Shown here piece by piece: positions 34,535 to 47,040 of a stretch of 64,000 nt of DNA (positions within the stretch are counted from its first letter, which is position 1; the number at the start of each line of letters is the position of its first letter). The translations under genes and the position numbers were made by a program. The stretch is from Inia geoffrensis (Eukaryota > Chordata > Mammalia > Artiodactyla > Iniidae), in NCBI GenBank assembly GCA_036417435.1, contig CM070901.1:3384001-3448000 (forward strand), in the 5' to 3' direction. A model generated the notes under the pieces. It searched no databases and was not told the origin of the DNA. It was given only the letters and a program-made list of their open reading frames with translations.

Positions 34535-35200
34535 TGTTTATTCATTCATTCACTTATTCATTCATTCACTTATCCCACATGCCAAATACTGGGAATATAA
34601 TGGTGAATCAAAATGCCATAATTTTTACCCTTAATGGAGTTCATAACCTAATGAACAGGGAGACATTCAGCAAGTCAACATGTAGTAGTAAATATTCTAC
34701 TACAAAGGACAAAGTGAGCCGAGGGGATAAAAGAGGGGAAGTGTTTTAAGTAAGACCTTCAGTAAGACCCCTCTGACAAGGAGACATTTATGCTAAAATC
34801 TGAGGGAAGAACATGACTTGCCTTAAGAGTAAGGTCTAGTGCATTCTGTGCAAAGGGAACTAAGTCAAAGAACCAAGGTGAGATGTTAGTGCAACTAACT
34901 GTGTGACAGCTTGGTTGTCCATAAGGTAGTAAGAGGCCTCATGGATAATATGAGGGGGAAGGTAGATCAGGGGTCTGAATGTGAACATCCTTTGAAGCAT
35001 GGAGTTTACTATAAAGGCAAAAGGAAGCCTTTCGAGGAGTTTCTTGGGGAGAAGGATGTGAACTGATTGACATTTAAGTTATGAACTTGAGTGCTTTCCA
35101 GGGTGAATGAGAAGAGTAGCAAGCACATCCACAGAGGGGGAGAGGGTTCACTGGGATGCAGGGATGAGATGTCCACTTTGGCAGATGTTGAGATCCTCAT
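34535..35200 (-). mobile_element. L2 LINE, reverse, long fragment
   Basis: It starts with ATTC-type tail repeats ('attcattcattcacttattc') and continues with 'aatactgggaatataatggt', 'cttaatggagttcataacct', 'aagacccctctgacaaggag', 'gcattctgtgcaaagggaac' and 'aagaaccaaggtgagatgtt'. These follow the reverse complement of the L2 3' third in order. The end at 35200 is approximate. Confidence 0.65.
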
Positions 35201-38200
35201 GCCAGTGCGGCTTCTGTAGAGAGATCAGTATTGTTATATCTAGTCATCGAATTCAGAACTGGTGACTGTGATCCTGTGCTGATCTTCTGGGCACCGCGGG
35301 TTTCCCAAATGGATGGGAGAGTCACTCGAGGCTTGACTGCTTCTTGTCATCTGTGGGTGTCCTGGCGTCATCAAAGACAATGGTTTCTTACCAAGCTCCA
35401 CTCGTCACAATCCATTCCTGACTTCTGCTACACAGCCCGACCCTGATGTGCTGGCCTGTTTGTGTTTGTGTGTATGTGTGCCTCCCAAACACAATCTCCA
35501 CCTCCTGCAGCTGACTCAGTGCCTTGGTTGCCAAGCTCATGCTATGGCTGGTATTTCATTCCAACCTAGTCTTCTCAACTCTGTAATCTGTCCAGTCTCG
35601 TCAAGCTTGGAATTGGAATTCACTTGTTCTCCTGGGTCCATTCAGGAGTGTCTGGGGAAGAGTTTAAGCACTTTTTTTTTGAAAGTTTGGAAAAATGAAG
35701 CCTTAAGAAGCACTGAGTATAATTAAACTGTAGTCCAGAATTAGATGCGATTTAATCATAGTTCAATTCCAAAATAAAAGTTGTGTAGGTGAGACCATGA
35801 AATTTCCTAACATGATTTTAATACATTGTGCTAAATTTTCTAAAAAAAACTCAGGGGCACCAAAATTTACAGTAGATGGAGTATTTATGAAAAATCTAGT
35901 AACAGCTATATTATAAATATGTATATGCATATACACATAGATTGTAATCACATATAATCTTGTAAACCCAAGATTATATGACTTCTTGTCATTGATTTCT
36001 TGGGCAAATTTTGTGTCCCTTTCTCTCATTAAATCCCTTTAGGAGGAAAATAGGTGAACCTTGTCTATCTACCTTTTTACAGGTCAGCTTCCATTTCTTT
36101 CTCTCCAAACTCTCCCAGATGAACTAATACTTTTCTAAAGTTTTAAATACCACATAAATATAGAGATTTCTCAATTTGTCTTATACAGCCAAGATAATTC
36201 TTCTATGTGCCAGACTCATGCATCTCATTTGACAGGCCCTCATAAATGCCTCATAAGCATCCAAAAATTCACATGTTTATATTTGATCTTCTTCCGCCAG
36301 TCCCCCACTAAAACAGCACCCACTTCTTCCTCCCTGAATTTTTGGTTTCAGAAGAAGAACCAACACAAGCCTAGCTGTTCAGCAGTCAATTCCAATTCTT
36401 CCTTTACCTGGAGACCCACCCAAGAAAATTCAGAAAATTCTTTTGATAATATCATCAGAATTGGCCTAGAGTTTTTTTCCTTCTCACACTGTTTTCCATG
36501 GCCTCCTCTTTTGGAGGACAGGAACTTACTAATTCATTTACCTGATTACACTACCTGCCAAAGAAGACAGGGTACCGTGGTGTCTGCTCTCCAGAGGCAA
36601 AACAAATCATACACAGCAGGATTTCTACTTGCAGGTAGCACTTTTCTTTAGACGATTCAAAATGTATTCAAGGCTACAGTTAATTCAGAGGGGAAAGAGC
36701 CACAGCAACCAACTTTGAAATTTCAACCATGTGGCCAGCATCCCATGATCCTGGGAACATATAAAGATTTTTACTTTTTTTTTTTTTTTTTCTGGAGACT
36801 ATCCAACACTGCCTAAAACCGCTTCAAGCCCAAGCATAAAAATATTCTTAAAATAATTACATTTCAATTCTCATATTCTTTACATTTTTGTGTGTTTTCA
36901 GAGAAGAAAATAATAAAGTCGAGTATCAGCAATTCCTATGTTCCTAGTTTGTGTGAAACAATCTGAATCTCTATATGACTAGCCAATGACAAAAAAAAAA
37001 AAACAAAAAAAAAACAAAAACAGAAAAAAAATCCTTTTTTCTGGGGGCATCATTTGTGAAGATATAAAAATCCGATGATTTCTCCCTTACCTGCTAAGTC
37101 ATGATCTAGACTTAATAAATTTAAAATCTCACCATCAAAGCTAAATTACTATAAAGAAAAATTTAAAGAACACATTATATATGGTTTAAAACTGGGATAA
37201 CAGGAAGTAAATATTTTACCGAGATAAAAGAAACTGACATGCATTCAAATAACAATAACATTAGAAGTCATCTCCCTCATCTGACACAATGCAGGAAGTT
37301 TTGCAGGAGGGAGGGGAGAAGTTGTTGTTGTTGTTATTTTAAAACATAGCTGTATTTATCCAACTTCTGCTTAGACTCCAAGTGACTGGGTAATCCTTAC
37401 TTTTATAGCACATTACATATACAAATAGCCCAAATGTCTGGAAAACCTATCTGTACAAGTATGTTTCTTAATTTGTATGGAAACATTTCCACTTTCTCTA
37501 AATTTTCCTGAAGGTCCTGGAGTCATGTTTGAAAGTTATCTTAGTGCCTTCGGGTATTTCTTTGGATCATGAAAATCTGAACTCATTTAAAGCAAAAAGC
37601 AATTCCTTATTTTTGTCCTAATGCAATGTGAGTTCCAATTCTCCTTTAATGATATTTGTCAGCCTTTTCCAGATTGAAGATAAGCCTAGATGGATGAGAA
37701 TCTGAAAGCACGCCAAAACAAACAAAAGGACACAAACCAAACCTCTCATCAGAATCACTGTCAAAGTGCCTTTTGCCCAGCTGAAATTTAAAATATCCAG
37801 ACAATCTCTTTCTCTATTATTTTATGTTTTGCTAATTTGGATTTGTCCTGCATGAAAATTACATGAGAATGCTGGAGTCCTGCCCATAAAGCTGATCCCA
37901 TTAATATACATTGTTTTCTCTCCAGAAACAAATGTCTGATTTCATAAAATACATAACCAGATTTTCAAGTAGTTTAAATTAATCCATATTGCATGGCCTC
38001 AACTATATACCATTAACAGAGAAAAGGGGGAAAGACTATGAAATACATATTAATCTGTAATTTATGACCCTTTCCCTTCCTCTATATAATGAAAACCTGA
38101 GATTTATTTTCTTACATGGATGAAAAAGGTAAGGAATATTTCCCCCCATCCCCCTGACCTGGGAGTGCAGACTTATAGTGAATGTTTCACATCACTGGTT

Positions 38201-40299
38201 AGTAATGCTACATATTACATTTAACCACCTCATCTTCTTGCTACAGTTACTACGTGATAGAGTTTCAACAGTTTTTTTTCTTTCCTCCTTCTCATTATGG
38301 AACAGATATTACAAGGGCTAAAAGGGGTCATACATTAACTGGATGAGAGCCAATTATGGGAAAAAACCAGAGCAGGACTCTTGGGCAAACTGAAAGCTGT
38401 ACTAAAGTGATCACATGACTACACTTTAAGAAGCATGAAAATGTTCACTTTTTCTTCAAGATAATTTAACAGATACATGTCAGTAAAATTATGACTAAAG
38501 AATCCATTCCACGATACCAAGTGATAAGAATTCCTAGAAAAAGAAATTCTTGACATTAAAAAATTTTTTCATATCCAATACTTGCTATAGAAATGCACAT
38601 TTGAGAAATATATAATTATTTAAAAATAATTGAAGGATGCTTTTTGGCATCTCACCCACCTGTATTTAAATATACATAACAATCGAAGTTACTATTACTA
38701 GTATTACAGGAGAACCATGGTCTCATGCAAATTGTTAGACAACCTGCATTCATAGACTTTGAATATAAAAACCAAATATTGTCCCAGAAATTACTAATAT
38801 CTGAGTAGCAAATAATATGCCCACAAGTATTTGATGTAAACATGTATCTACTTTTGGTAGCAAAAACCAAGCATTATCAATATTTCAGTTTGGAAGATAA
38901 TATATGTGGAATATAGTATTTCAAGTATAACCTTTCTAAAGTAAAATATTTTTTGAAAAATTATCTCAACAAGAGGTAAGTTGAGCATTAAAAAACACTA
39001 TTAGAATCCTTTTATTATCTTTGATGTTTTAGAATATTTTCCTGAGTTTTATATTCAAATGAATAAAACAATTACAAGTAGATATTTACTGTTAAAGAAT
39101 AACAACTTTATTTTCAGTACTGATTTTGTTATATATCAGAACACTATAAATAATACCAAGAAGTATCATAAAACTTAACTCCAAATTATTTCATTTTAAA
39201 CCTTTTTATAAGGAAATAAAGTATTAGATTGCAACTCAAACTGTTAGAAATATCTGATGTGATGAGTGAATACCCACAGCCAGATGCACAAAAACGCTTG
39301 AATAAAGCATCTTCTTAGAATAGATTCAGCTGAAAAATAGCCAATAACAAGTAGAATTCTCAGGCAACTGAGAATTCTAGGGAAATAGGAAACTAAACAT
39401 GGGTCTAGCAGACTTGGTAACAACTAGACGACACATTCATCTAATTCCAGTCCAAGAAGGCAAAGATAATCAATTACAGGTGGAAATCAAGTTGGATCAA
39501 TCATTAGTCTGTACCCCACCTCCTGCTAGGTACTCTGGGAAATTCACGTGGACTTGGTGATAGGATCTCTGTCCTCACAGACTAGGAAACCTGGTTCAGA
39601 TTCTGCTGGTTAACGGGAATCACTTTGCTTGAAGAGGGATTTCCGGGTATGACAAGTTTGGCGTATTCTTCGGTGGAACTTGCATGGGGTGGGGAAGGAC
39701 ACCTGCTCAGCTATTAGGTTTCAGTGAAATCACCCCTGACAGTCTACAGCCAGATTGCCCCCCACATCTGTTGTTCTGGCTAAAATTAAACATGATAACT
39801 GCAGAACATGACAATATGTTTCTAATTAGAGCAATATTATGATTTTTAGACAAAAGTGGTCCCAGTTGGGCAGAATTCTAACCTGGGCCATTGGCCTCCT
39901 CCAGAAGGGCAGTTATGTCATCACCTTTTAAAATTTGTGTTTAAGATCTGAAGATGGAGTGGAGAGGGCAGTAGATCCTGATTTTTCCTCCTTTCATTTT
40001 CTCTTAGGATTTCCTAGCTGGGATGTCTAGGGGTGAAGGTTAATTTCAACTTTTTGAACTCATGCTTTAAAAGCTGGGTACTTCCGAACACTTCCTTTTC
40101 CTTTGTTAGGATAACCACCCCTCCCCCCCATCCATTTATGAATGAGCTTGATTGAGTCCCCGGGGTCTCCCCTGTGTTCCTCCTTCAGATGGTTCTTGTG
40201 ATGGATTTGGTCTACAAATGCTTCTTAGATGTTACCCAGAAAACATCCTTCCAAGGGGCTACACCACATGGGAGCCCACCAGTGTCTCCTATACACTAG
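35201..40299. other. long unassigned, repeat-poor stretch
   Basis: About 5 kb in which I see no transposon that I can name and no gene. The longest frame (36205-36651, 148 codons, plus strand) has unremarkable Ser/Thr/Pro-rich composition with no domain. A T-run lies at 36776-36791 and A-rich low-complexity sequence at 36991-37029. A short (GTT)n run lies at 37321-37335. The part 37.4-39.2 kb is AT-rich with no structure I can interpret. Confidence 0.45.
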
Positions 40300-41629
40300 T
40301 GCCTGTCACAACTAAAGTAGAGCAAAGAGGCTGGTGTCAAACCATCACACTGACCTCCTGCAAGAGTCTGTGTCACTGTGCCCCTCCCCTGCTATGTGTG
40401 GACTCCTGATTTCTGGTTCTGCACATGAGGAGCTTGGATGTCAACACTCTGACCCAGGAACAACTAAAAAAAAAAATGAACAAACTGAAAAATCAACAAC
40501 TCTTCTCGGATCCAGAAGAACAGGAAGGACACATAGCAAAATGCTGTCCCAAAGCTTGGAGAGATAGATGAATACAGGGAATCACGGTTTATGGGAGCAG
40601 TGACTCGCCAGCAGAAACGGCCTCAGGAACACTGATCCAGGGTAGGAAACCCTAATCTGTAATCGAATTGCTGGTGCTCAGTGAAGATGATACTGAGAGT
40701 TAAAAACCCAGTCATGGGGTGTGGAGCACAATATGGTGAGGGTTCCCTCCAGGAGCTCGGCCAGGTTTCCATATCACAGGGGGAATCAAGCCACTGGGCT
40801 TCTAGCAGGGAGAAGGGAAAAGGAACCACTTTGGACAGTGTCAGAGAGCTCTGTCCTTCTCAACAAGGTGTGCCCTCAGGAGAAACTAACCAGAGCTAAG
40901 CCCTGCTGGGTGTTATCAGAGTCTAATAGACCTGGGGAAAGGCAGTCAACAACCACAGCCTCTCTAGCCTTCCTGTCCCACCTAAGAGGGGAGAAAAACC
41001 TGATAAACACTTGTGAAGCCCACAGCCCAGAGACACAGATTCACTGAAAGCCTGAGCCCTCATCATAGGACTGTGGAACACTTCCCTTCATGTCACACCT
41101 CACCTAAAGCCTAGTTACATCAATCCCTTTTACTCTGTATGTCATGTCTGGCTATCAAGAAAAGAGTTAAAAGGTATGCCATAGTGTTAAAAAAAAAAAA
41201 AACAAAAAACACTATTTGAAGAAACAGAGCAAGCAACAGAATCAGATGAGGTGGGGATGTTGGAATTATCAGACTGGGAAATTAAAACAGCTATGATTAA
41301 TATACAAAAGGCACTAATGGACAAAGTAACCAGCACACAAGAACAGATGGTCAATGTCAACGGAGAGATGGAAATCCTAAGAAAGAAACACAAATAAAGA
41401 CTAGAGATCTAAAACACTACAGGAAATGAAGAATCCCATGATGGACTCACTAGCAGACTGGACACAGCTGAGGAAAGACTCTCTGAGCTAGAATACACTC
41501 CCTGAAACTGAAAAGAGAACAAGAATGAAATAAAAATAAAAGACAATATTCAAGGACTGCGGACAACTACAAAAGGTGTAATGTGTGAAATGGGGACACC
41601 AAAAGGAGAAGAAAAGGAGGAAAAAAAAA

Positions 41630-42375
41630 GAAATATTTGAAACAATAGTGACTGACCATTTTCCAAAATTAATGTCAGACACCAAGCCACAGATCCACGG
41701 AGCTCAGAGAACACCAAGCAGGATCAATGCAAAAGACAAACAAACTACACATCAGCATATTATTTTCAAATAACAGAAAATCAAAGATAGAAAAAAAATC
41801 CTGAAAGAAGCCAGAGGGGGAAAAACACTTCACCTATAGAGGAACAAAAATAAGAGTTACATCCAACTTCTCCTCAGAAACCACAAAAGCAAGAAAAGAA
41901 TGGATGAAATATTTAAAGCTTCGAGAGAACAAAACCATCAACCTAGAATTCTGTACCCTATGAAATTCTCCTTCAAAAGTGAAGGAGAGGGCTTCCTTGG
42001 TGGCGCAGTGGCTCAGAATCCACCTGCCAATGCAGAGGACACGGGTTTGAGCCCTGGTTTGGGAAGATCCCACATGCTGTGGAGCAACTAGGCCTGTGAG
42101 CCACAACTACTGAGCCTGCGTGTCTGGAGCCTGTGCTCCACAACAAGAGAGGCCTCGACAGTGAGAGGCCCACGCACCACGACGAAGAGTGGCCCCCGCT
42201 CGCCGCAACTAGAGAAAGCCCTCGAACAGAAACGAAGACCCAACACAGCCAAAAATAAACAAACAAACAAACAAACAAACAAATAAAGTGAAGGAGAAAA
42301 AGAGACTTTCTCAGACCAAAAAAAAAGAGAGAGAATTTGTTGCCAGTAGAAATGGCTTGCAAGAAATGTTAAAAG
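41630..42375 (+). pseudogene. HAL1/L1 ORF1 pseudogene, split by SINE
   Basis: ORF1 central and C-terminal domain remnant. Landmarks LMSDTKPQIHGAQRTPSRIN and RKKILKEARGG precede the SINE at 41989; residues resembling the SDQK...CKKC end follow it from 42298. In-frame stops occur (for example near 41772). The inserted CHR SINE separates the C-terminal domain. Not functional. Confidence 0.7.
41989..42284 (+). mobile_element. long-form CHR SINE (CHR-1-like), 13-bp TSD
   Basis: Head 'gggcttccttggtggcgcag', A box 'tggcgcagtgg', altered B box 'gggtttgagcc', then the usual 'gggaagatcccacatgctgt'. It then has an extra 3' part that the shorter copies in this window lack ('agtggcccccgctcgccgca', 'actagagaaagccc', 'gacccaacacagccaaaaat') and an (AAAC)n tail at 42258-42282. 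Perfect repeats 'aaagtgaaggaga' lie at 41976-41988 and 42285-42297. It is more diverged than the short copies, so it is probably older. Confidence 0.95.
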
Positions 42376-42850
42376 TTTTCTAGAGAGAAGGAAAATAATA
42401 CAGGTCAGAAAGTTGGCTCTACAGAAATAAAGGGAGAGCATATAAGAAGGAATAAGTGAAGGTAAAATAAAACTTATTTTTTTTATTTTGAAGCAATCTA
42501 ACAGATGACAGTTTGTTCAAGATCATAACAGCACCAATGTACTTGATTATGTATGATGTATATACCATATATCTATACATTGTCCTATATATATATCTTT
42601 ATGCTTATGTAAGATTGTATATGTGAAATGAATGACAGAAATGATACAAAGAACAGGAGGAAGGAATTAGGATTATCTTGATGTTATAAGGTACTCAAAC
42701 TACCCGTGAAGTGCCATAGTGTTGTTTGAAAGTAGACTTGGATTAGTTGTATTTGTGTATCGCAAACTCTAGGGCAGCCACAAAAACATGTTTAAAGAAG
42801 TATAACTGCTATGCTAAGAAATGAGAGAAAATGGAATCATAAAAAACGCT

Positions 42851-45164
42851 CAATTAAACCCACAAAAGTCAGAAAAAGAGTGAGAGAAGCCACTTTACTG
42901 GGCATCATTTGGGCATGTATTCCTTAGCCATCCTGCAAAGATTATGTTGGACGTGATTTGTGGGAAGCATGAGTTAGAGAATGAGGAACACAGAACTCCA
43001 ATGGGACAGCAATGCCGACATCCTCCAGAGCCCAGTGGTGGAGGTCTCTTCTGCTTGTTGGAAGTACTATTCCTAAAGCTGGCCCAATTCCTTCCCTCAG
43101 TAAGTCTGCAATTCCTCTCTCTGCTGAAGGATGACTGGGATGTCTGTGTGGGTGGATTCTGTGTAACTGCAGGGTGGACCTCAACCCTGCATTACAAGGA
43201 AGGTTGGGCACCCTCGAAGAGGGAAGAGGGACACACACCTTCTTCCCCTTAGAAACACGCACACAGGACGTTACCTGAGAAAGAGGGAGGCTCTTCCCAA
43301 GTCACCTCATCTCTCTTCTTGAATTTCTACTTTTCTAAGCCCCTCATTTTCTCCAGAAAACTCACATAGTTCTGTGCAGGGACATAGGTGTTCCTCCTAC
43401 CATCTTTAGGTCATCTGAGAGCTTCTCCAATGTCTGTCCACTCTTTGGTTAAACACTCGCATGCACAGTTTTCCTCTAGCAAAACATGTCCTCTGCTACC
43501 TCTCCTTTACTGGAGTAAAGCCAGGGGACACAGTGGGCTTCCTCCGCCCCCTCCTGTTCTCCATCTTTCTATTCAACCTTTGGTCCACTTGATAAACCTG
43601 TTATAGCTCATTTATTCCCACAACTCTTACGCCTCTGTACCCCAAGGAGCAGTTGACTGTTATTCCTGTGATGGCATACAGGCATCAGGGTTGTATTTAC
43701 TTATCACACAAAAAAGAGGAATTCAACCCGTTGGGGCAACGTGTACATCACACAAAAGCAAACTTCTGTGTGGGTTTATGCAGCCAGTAGGGGTGTCTCC
43801 CCAGCTCAGAGGAGTAGCAAGTCTCCTTGATCTTAACTGTTTATTTGAAACCAATTCCGGGAGCCATTTAGTCAACATTTAAACTATGAATTGTGGAATC
43901 ATGCCTCCATACCTAGGAAATCTCCAACTCAGGGCTTCTAATGAGAAATGGATTTTCCAATTAGTAAAGGGACTAAGGTCTTTCAGAGAGCCATGTCAGC
44001 AAAGCCCTTAAAACTGCTTATCCTAATACAAAACTGCTCTCCACCTCAGTTTAATCTCCACGCTGCTGCCAGAGCTATTTCCCTAAAATAATCAATACAT
44101 TTGATTTGAATGTCTCATTTTATCCTCAAAGTTCCCTGCCCTTCATGCCCTGTATGAAGTGTTATAACATTTTCTCTTTGACCATTGGAATTTTTTTGTT
44201 CTAAAGCCCTAACTCAAAGACACCACTTACATGAGACCGTCTCTGAACTTGCCTGAAACTAGTCACTCCTCTTCCTATGACGTCTTTTCAGGAAAAATAA
44301 ATAAATAAGAATATACGGTCTAGTTACTGGGTTGTTTTGATATTTCACTGTCTCTGCAAGTCTTTATTTAGTCATGTGCCTTGCTGGACATGTTTTATAG
44401 CGTGTAGATAATTACTCATAGAAACAGGTAACAACATATGAAAGTAAACTCTGAATAGAAGCAACCACAGTAAAGCACATTTCCAAGATACCTGTTTTGA
44501 AATCTAGTGTAAAATGAAAAATATCTAGCGGTTGGAGTCAAAACCCAGCTGGACAGGTTTGCAGGAGCTAATTTGCATATCTCCTACCAACCTGTCCAGT
44601 GATGTCATATCAGCCACATTAAGCGTTTTGGCATCATGGAATTCAACCAATTTTGTAAATCACGACTCTTTCCTTCCTCCCCCTCCCCCTCATCCCAGAG
44701 TCAAACATTTACCAGTACTTCACTGAAAACCTTCTTTTTTAAAAAAACATCCTGCATCTGTGGTTTGTAATCAAACCTTCCCTATTATCCTCATTTAAAA
44801 ATTCTTAGTCTTATCATCAGATTTTATAAAAAGCATGTATTTGCTTAGCAATACACTTTATGGTGGTATTGATTTTTCTCTGAGGGTTATTTCTACAAAC
44901 ACTGGCTAGTTAAGCTCTACAATTGATTCAGTATGATTGATAAAATAATTCTCAATTTTAAAATCAATAGTTTATATCTTTAATATGTGAGAATATTACA
45001 TAAAAAACACAAATGATGTTGTACACCAAAATTAAAAGTTATATATAAGAATGTATGGATGAATTAAATAAATTATGAAGCATAGTGTAGCTCTTCTATC
45101 ATATTTAACTTGTTTTAATTTTTCCTAATATGACAGAGCTTAATCTTAACAGTTGGTCATTTAC
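42851..45164. other. unassigned DNA
   Basis: No gene recognised. Open frames at 42944-43252 (102 codons, plus) and 42942-43262 (106 codons, minus) lie on opposite strands of the same moderately GC-rich segment. Neither has a recognisable domain. Repeat content is not identified. Confidence 0.4.
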
Positions 45165-45680
45165 ACTAGTTTCCTGTGGCTGCTATAGCAAGTTGCCACA
45201 ACTTAGTCCCTTAAAACAAGGTATTCTGTCACAGTTCTAGAGGCCAGAAATAAAAAATCAGCATCCTGGGCCAACATCAAGGTGTCAGCCAGGGTCCCAC
45301 TCCCTCCAGAGGCTCAAGTGGACATTCTGTTTCTTGCCTTTTCAAGCTGCTGCTGGCTGCTAGCATTCCTTGGCTTGTGGCAACATCACTTCAATCTTTT
45401 CTCCATCTTCACATTGCCTTCTCTTCTGTGTGTGTGTGTGTATGTGTGTGTGCACGCGCGCGCATGCACACATGTGTGTGTGTCTTCTCTGTTTCAAATT
45501 TCCCTGTACCTCTCTTTCATAAGAACACATGTAATTACATTGGCTCCACTTGTATAATCTCCAGATACTCCCCATCTCAAGATACTTAATCATGTCTTTT
45601 ACCATTTAAGGTAGTATTCACAGGTTCCAGAGATCAGAACTCAAAATCAGCCCCTTATTTGGCTTATCACCTTAAAAAAA
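45165..45680. mobile_element. old interspersed repeat with internal TG tract
   Basis: 'gtttcctgtggctgctatag', 'cacagttctagaggccagaa', 'gcattccttggcttgtggca', 'tcttcacattgccttctctt' and 'cacaggttccagagatcaga' form a very common mammalian repeat pattern. I do not name the family. Normally a short 'ctgtgtctctgtgtcttctc' lies where this copy has a 57-bp alternating tract, so the microsatellite appears to have grown from a TG-rich seed inside the repeat. Confidence 0.6.
45427..45483. repeat. alternating purine-pyrimidine (TG/CG) tract, Z-DNA candidate
   Basis: All 57 bases alternate pyrimidine and purine without a break: a TG run with one TA step, a central 'gcacgcgcgcgcatgcacac' core, and a further TG run. 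CG/CA/TG alternation of this length is the classic Z-forming pattern, and the core is nearly self-complementary. Function is unknown. Confidence 0.93.
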
Positions 45681-46099
45681 ACTAAATATTAAAAAAAATA
45701 TTTTCCAAGGGAGCCTATGTGTTTCAACCATTTTTCAGGGGCAGGAACAAAGTTACCCAGTATCGTGAAACTTTCACTGAACATTCAGACATGGCCAAAA
45801 TAAAGATACAAAATATCTATCTTATTAATATTTATGGATTATTGTGATTACTTTTGAACTTCAGCTTATACATTTGTCACAAATGCCTTGGCTTTTCTTT
45901 CTTAAGTATAGTACAATACCCTGTTCGTTTTTAAAGTTGGGTTATTTATACATGAAGAAATATTTTTCAATACCCATCTTGTGTTGGAAAATTTTTTAGT
46001 TCTTACCTGAAGGTGTCACCAATTATGTATTTCTTCATAAGTTCCAATACACATAAATCAAGTTGATTTGCCAGATTCTTTAGAATCACAACCTGAATC
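45681..46099. other. unassigned AT-rich DNA
   Basis: No gene or repeat recognised. Confidence 0.45.
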
Positions 46100-46725
46100 A
46101 GCACATTCTTACTGAAAATATTTTTACTGAACGCCAAGCATGTCCTCAGTGTTTTATCATCTTCTCGAAAAGTAAAGAACAATAAACTATTGTCAGGAAT
46201 GACAGAACTTAGGAAACAGAGAGAAGTGATCTAGTTCAGAGCTATATAGACCCTCAGCCAGCAGAGTGAGTTTAAGATGAGGCATGAACTTATTGATTCT
46301 TATTATCTTACTCCTACCAGTGCTTCATGTTGAATCCCTCATTTAATCCATTGAATTTAACCACAGAGAAATCACTCACGTGATATAGGCAGTTCAGTAG
46401 GGTAAAGGGGAGTGAGTTTTGGGATTCTGATATGGGTTTGTTTCTTGATTCTGGCACTTATGTAGGAGTGGACAAACATTTACCATGCTGTATTCGTTTA
46501 TCCCAAGAAACTAGACATCATAGACCTCCTGGTATATGATAACGGCTCTTGGAATAAAAATATATAATAAGACCTATATTACATTACATGGTTAGAGACG
46601 ACATGTGTCTACGTGTGCAGGAATTTTTAAAGATGGCCATCAGTTATCTTTCAGGGAGTAAAACAAGGCTTTAAAGAGAAGGTTCTTCAGCCTTTAAAGA
46701 CTAAAGAAAGGGAAGAGGAGAAAAG

Positions 46726-46778
<53 letters not shown>

Positions 46779-47040
46779 AGAAGGAAGACATCAGGAGGAA
46801 GAGGATGAAGTGACAGCCCACGAGACTAGCATGATATGTGTTTAGGATAGTCAGAAGCAACCCTGGCTGGATTAGGGAAAATGTAGGATAACATTAGAAA
46901 ATAATGTTGCTTAGTTAGAGGAAGTTGCAGGTACTGCGGATTTTGAAAATCAGCAAAAATGGTCACATGTGATGTGACAAGAGATGGGGAGCCACGGAAG
47001 GTTTTTGAGCAGAAGAGTGACATAATGGAAATAGTTGATC
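46100..47040 (-). mobile_element. L2 LINE, reverse, broken by microsatellite
   Basis: Weak L2 3'-end words begin near 46110 ('ttactgaacgccaagcatgt'). Clearer internal L2 words appear at 46890-47030 ('gttagaggaagttgcaggta', 'gatggggagccacggaaggt', 'ttttgagcagaagagtgaca'). These follow reverse L2 order. The intervening 46330-46720 is not assigned. The clear part is 46790-47040. Confidence 0.5.
46727..46774. repeat. (CA)24 microsatellite
   Basis: A perfect 48-base CA repeat with no interruption. Long perfect CA tracts are usually polymorphic. Confidence 0.97.

Larger units (their letters stand above)
40300..42850 (+). mobile_element. HAL1-like (ORF1-only) LINE, forward
   Basis: HAL1 elements are LINE-1 relatives carrying ORF1 but no ORF2. 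From about 41620 the plus strand encodes ORF1-like words: DHFPKLMSDTKPQIHGAQRT, ILKEARGG, EIFKASREQNHQPRILYP and FSFKSEGE. After the SINE come FSDQKK-type words. No ORF2 follows; instead a 3'-UTR-like stretch ('gcaaactctagggcagccac', 'aatcataaaaaacgctcaat') runs to about 42850. The upstream 40300-41600 segment looks like 5' UTR and N-terminal ORF1, with less certainty. An L1M element truncated on the 3' side is the alternative. Confidence 0.65.

Noticed and set aside
36205..36651. 148-codon open frame, the longest outside a recognised transposon apart from a poly(T)-crossing frame
   Set aside because: No domain, unremarkable composition, no splice or promoter context. A frame of this length is expected by chance in 64 kb.
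45427..45483. Short open frames with alternating Val/Cys residues
   Set aside because: They arise from translation of the TG/CG repeat.
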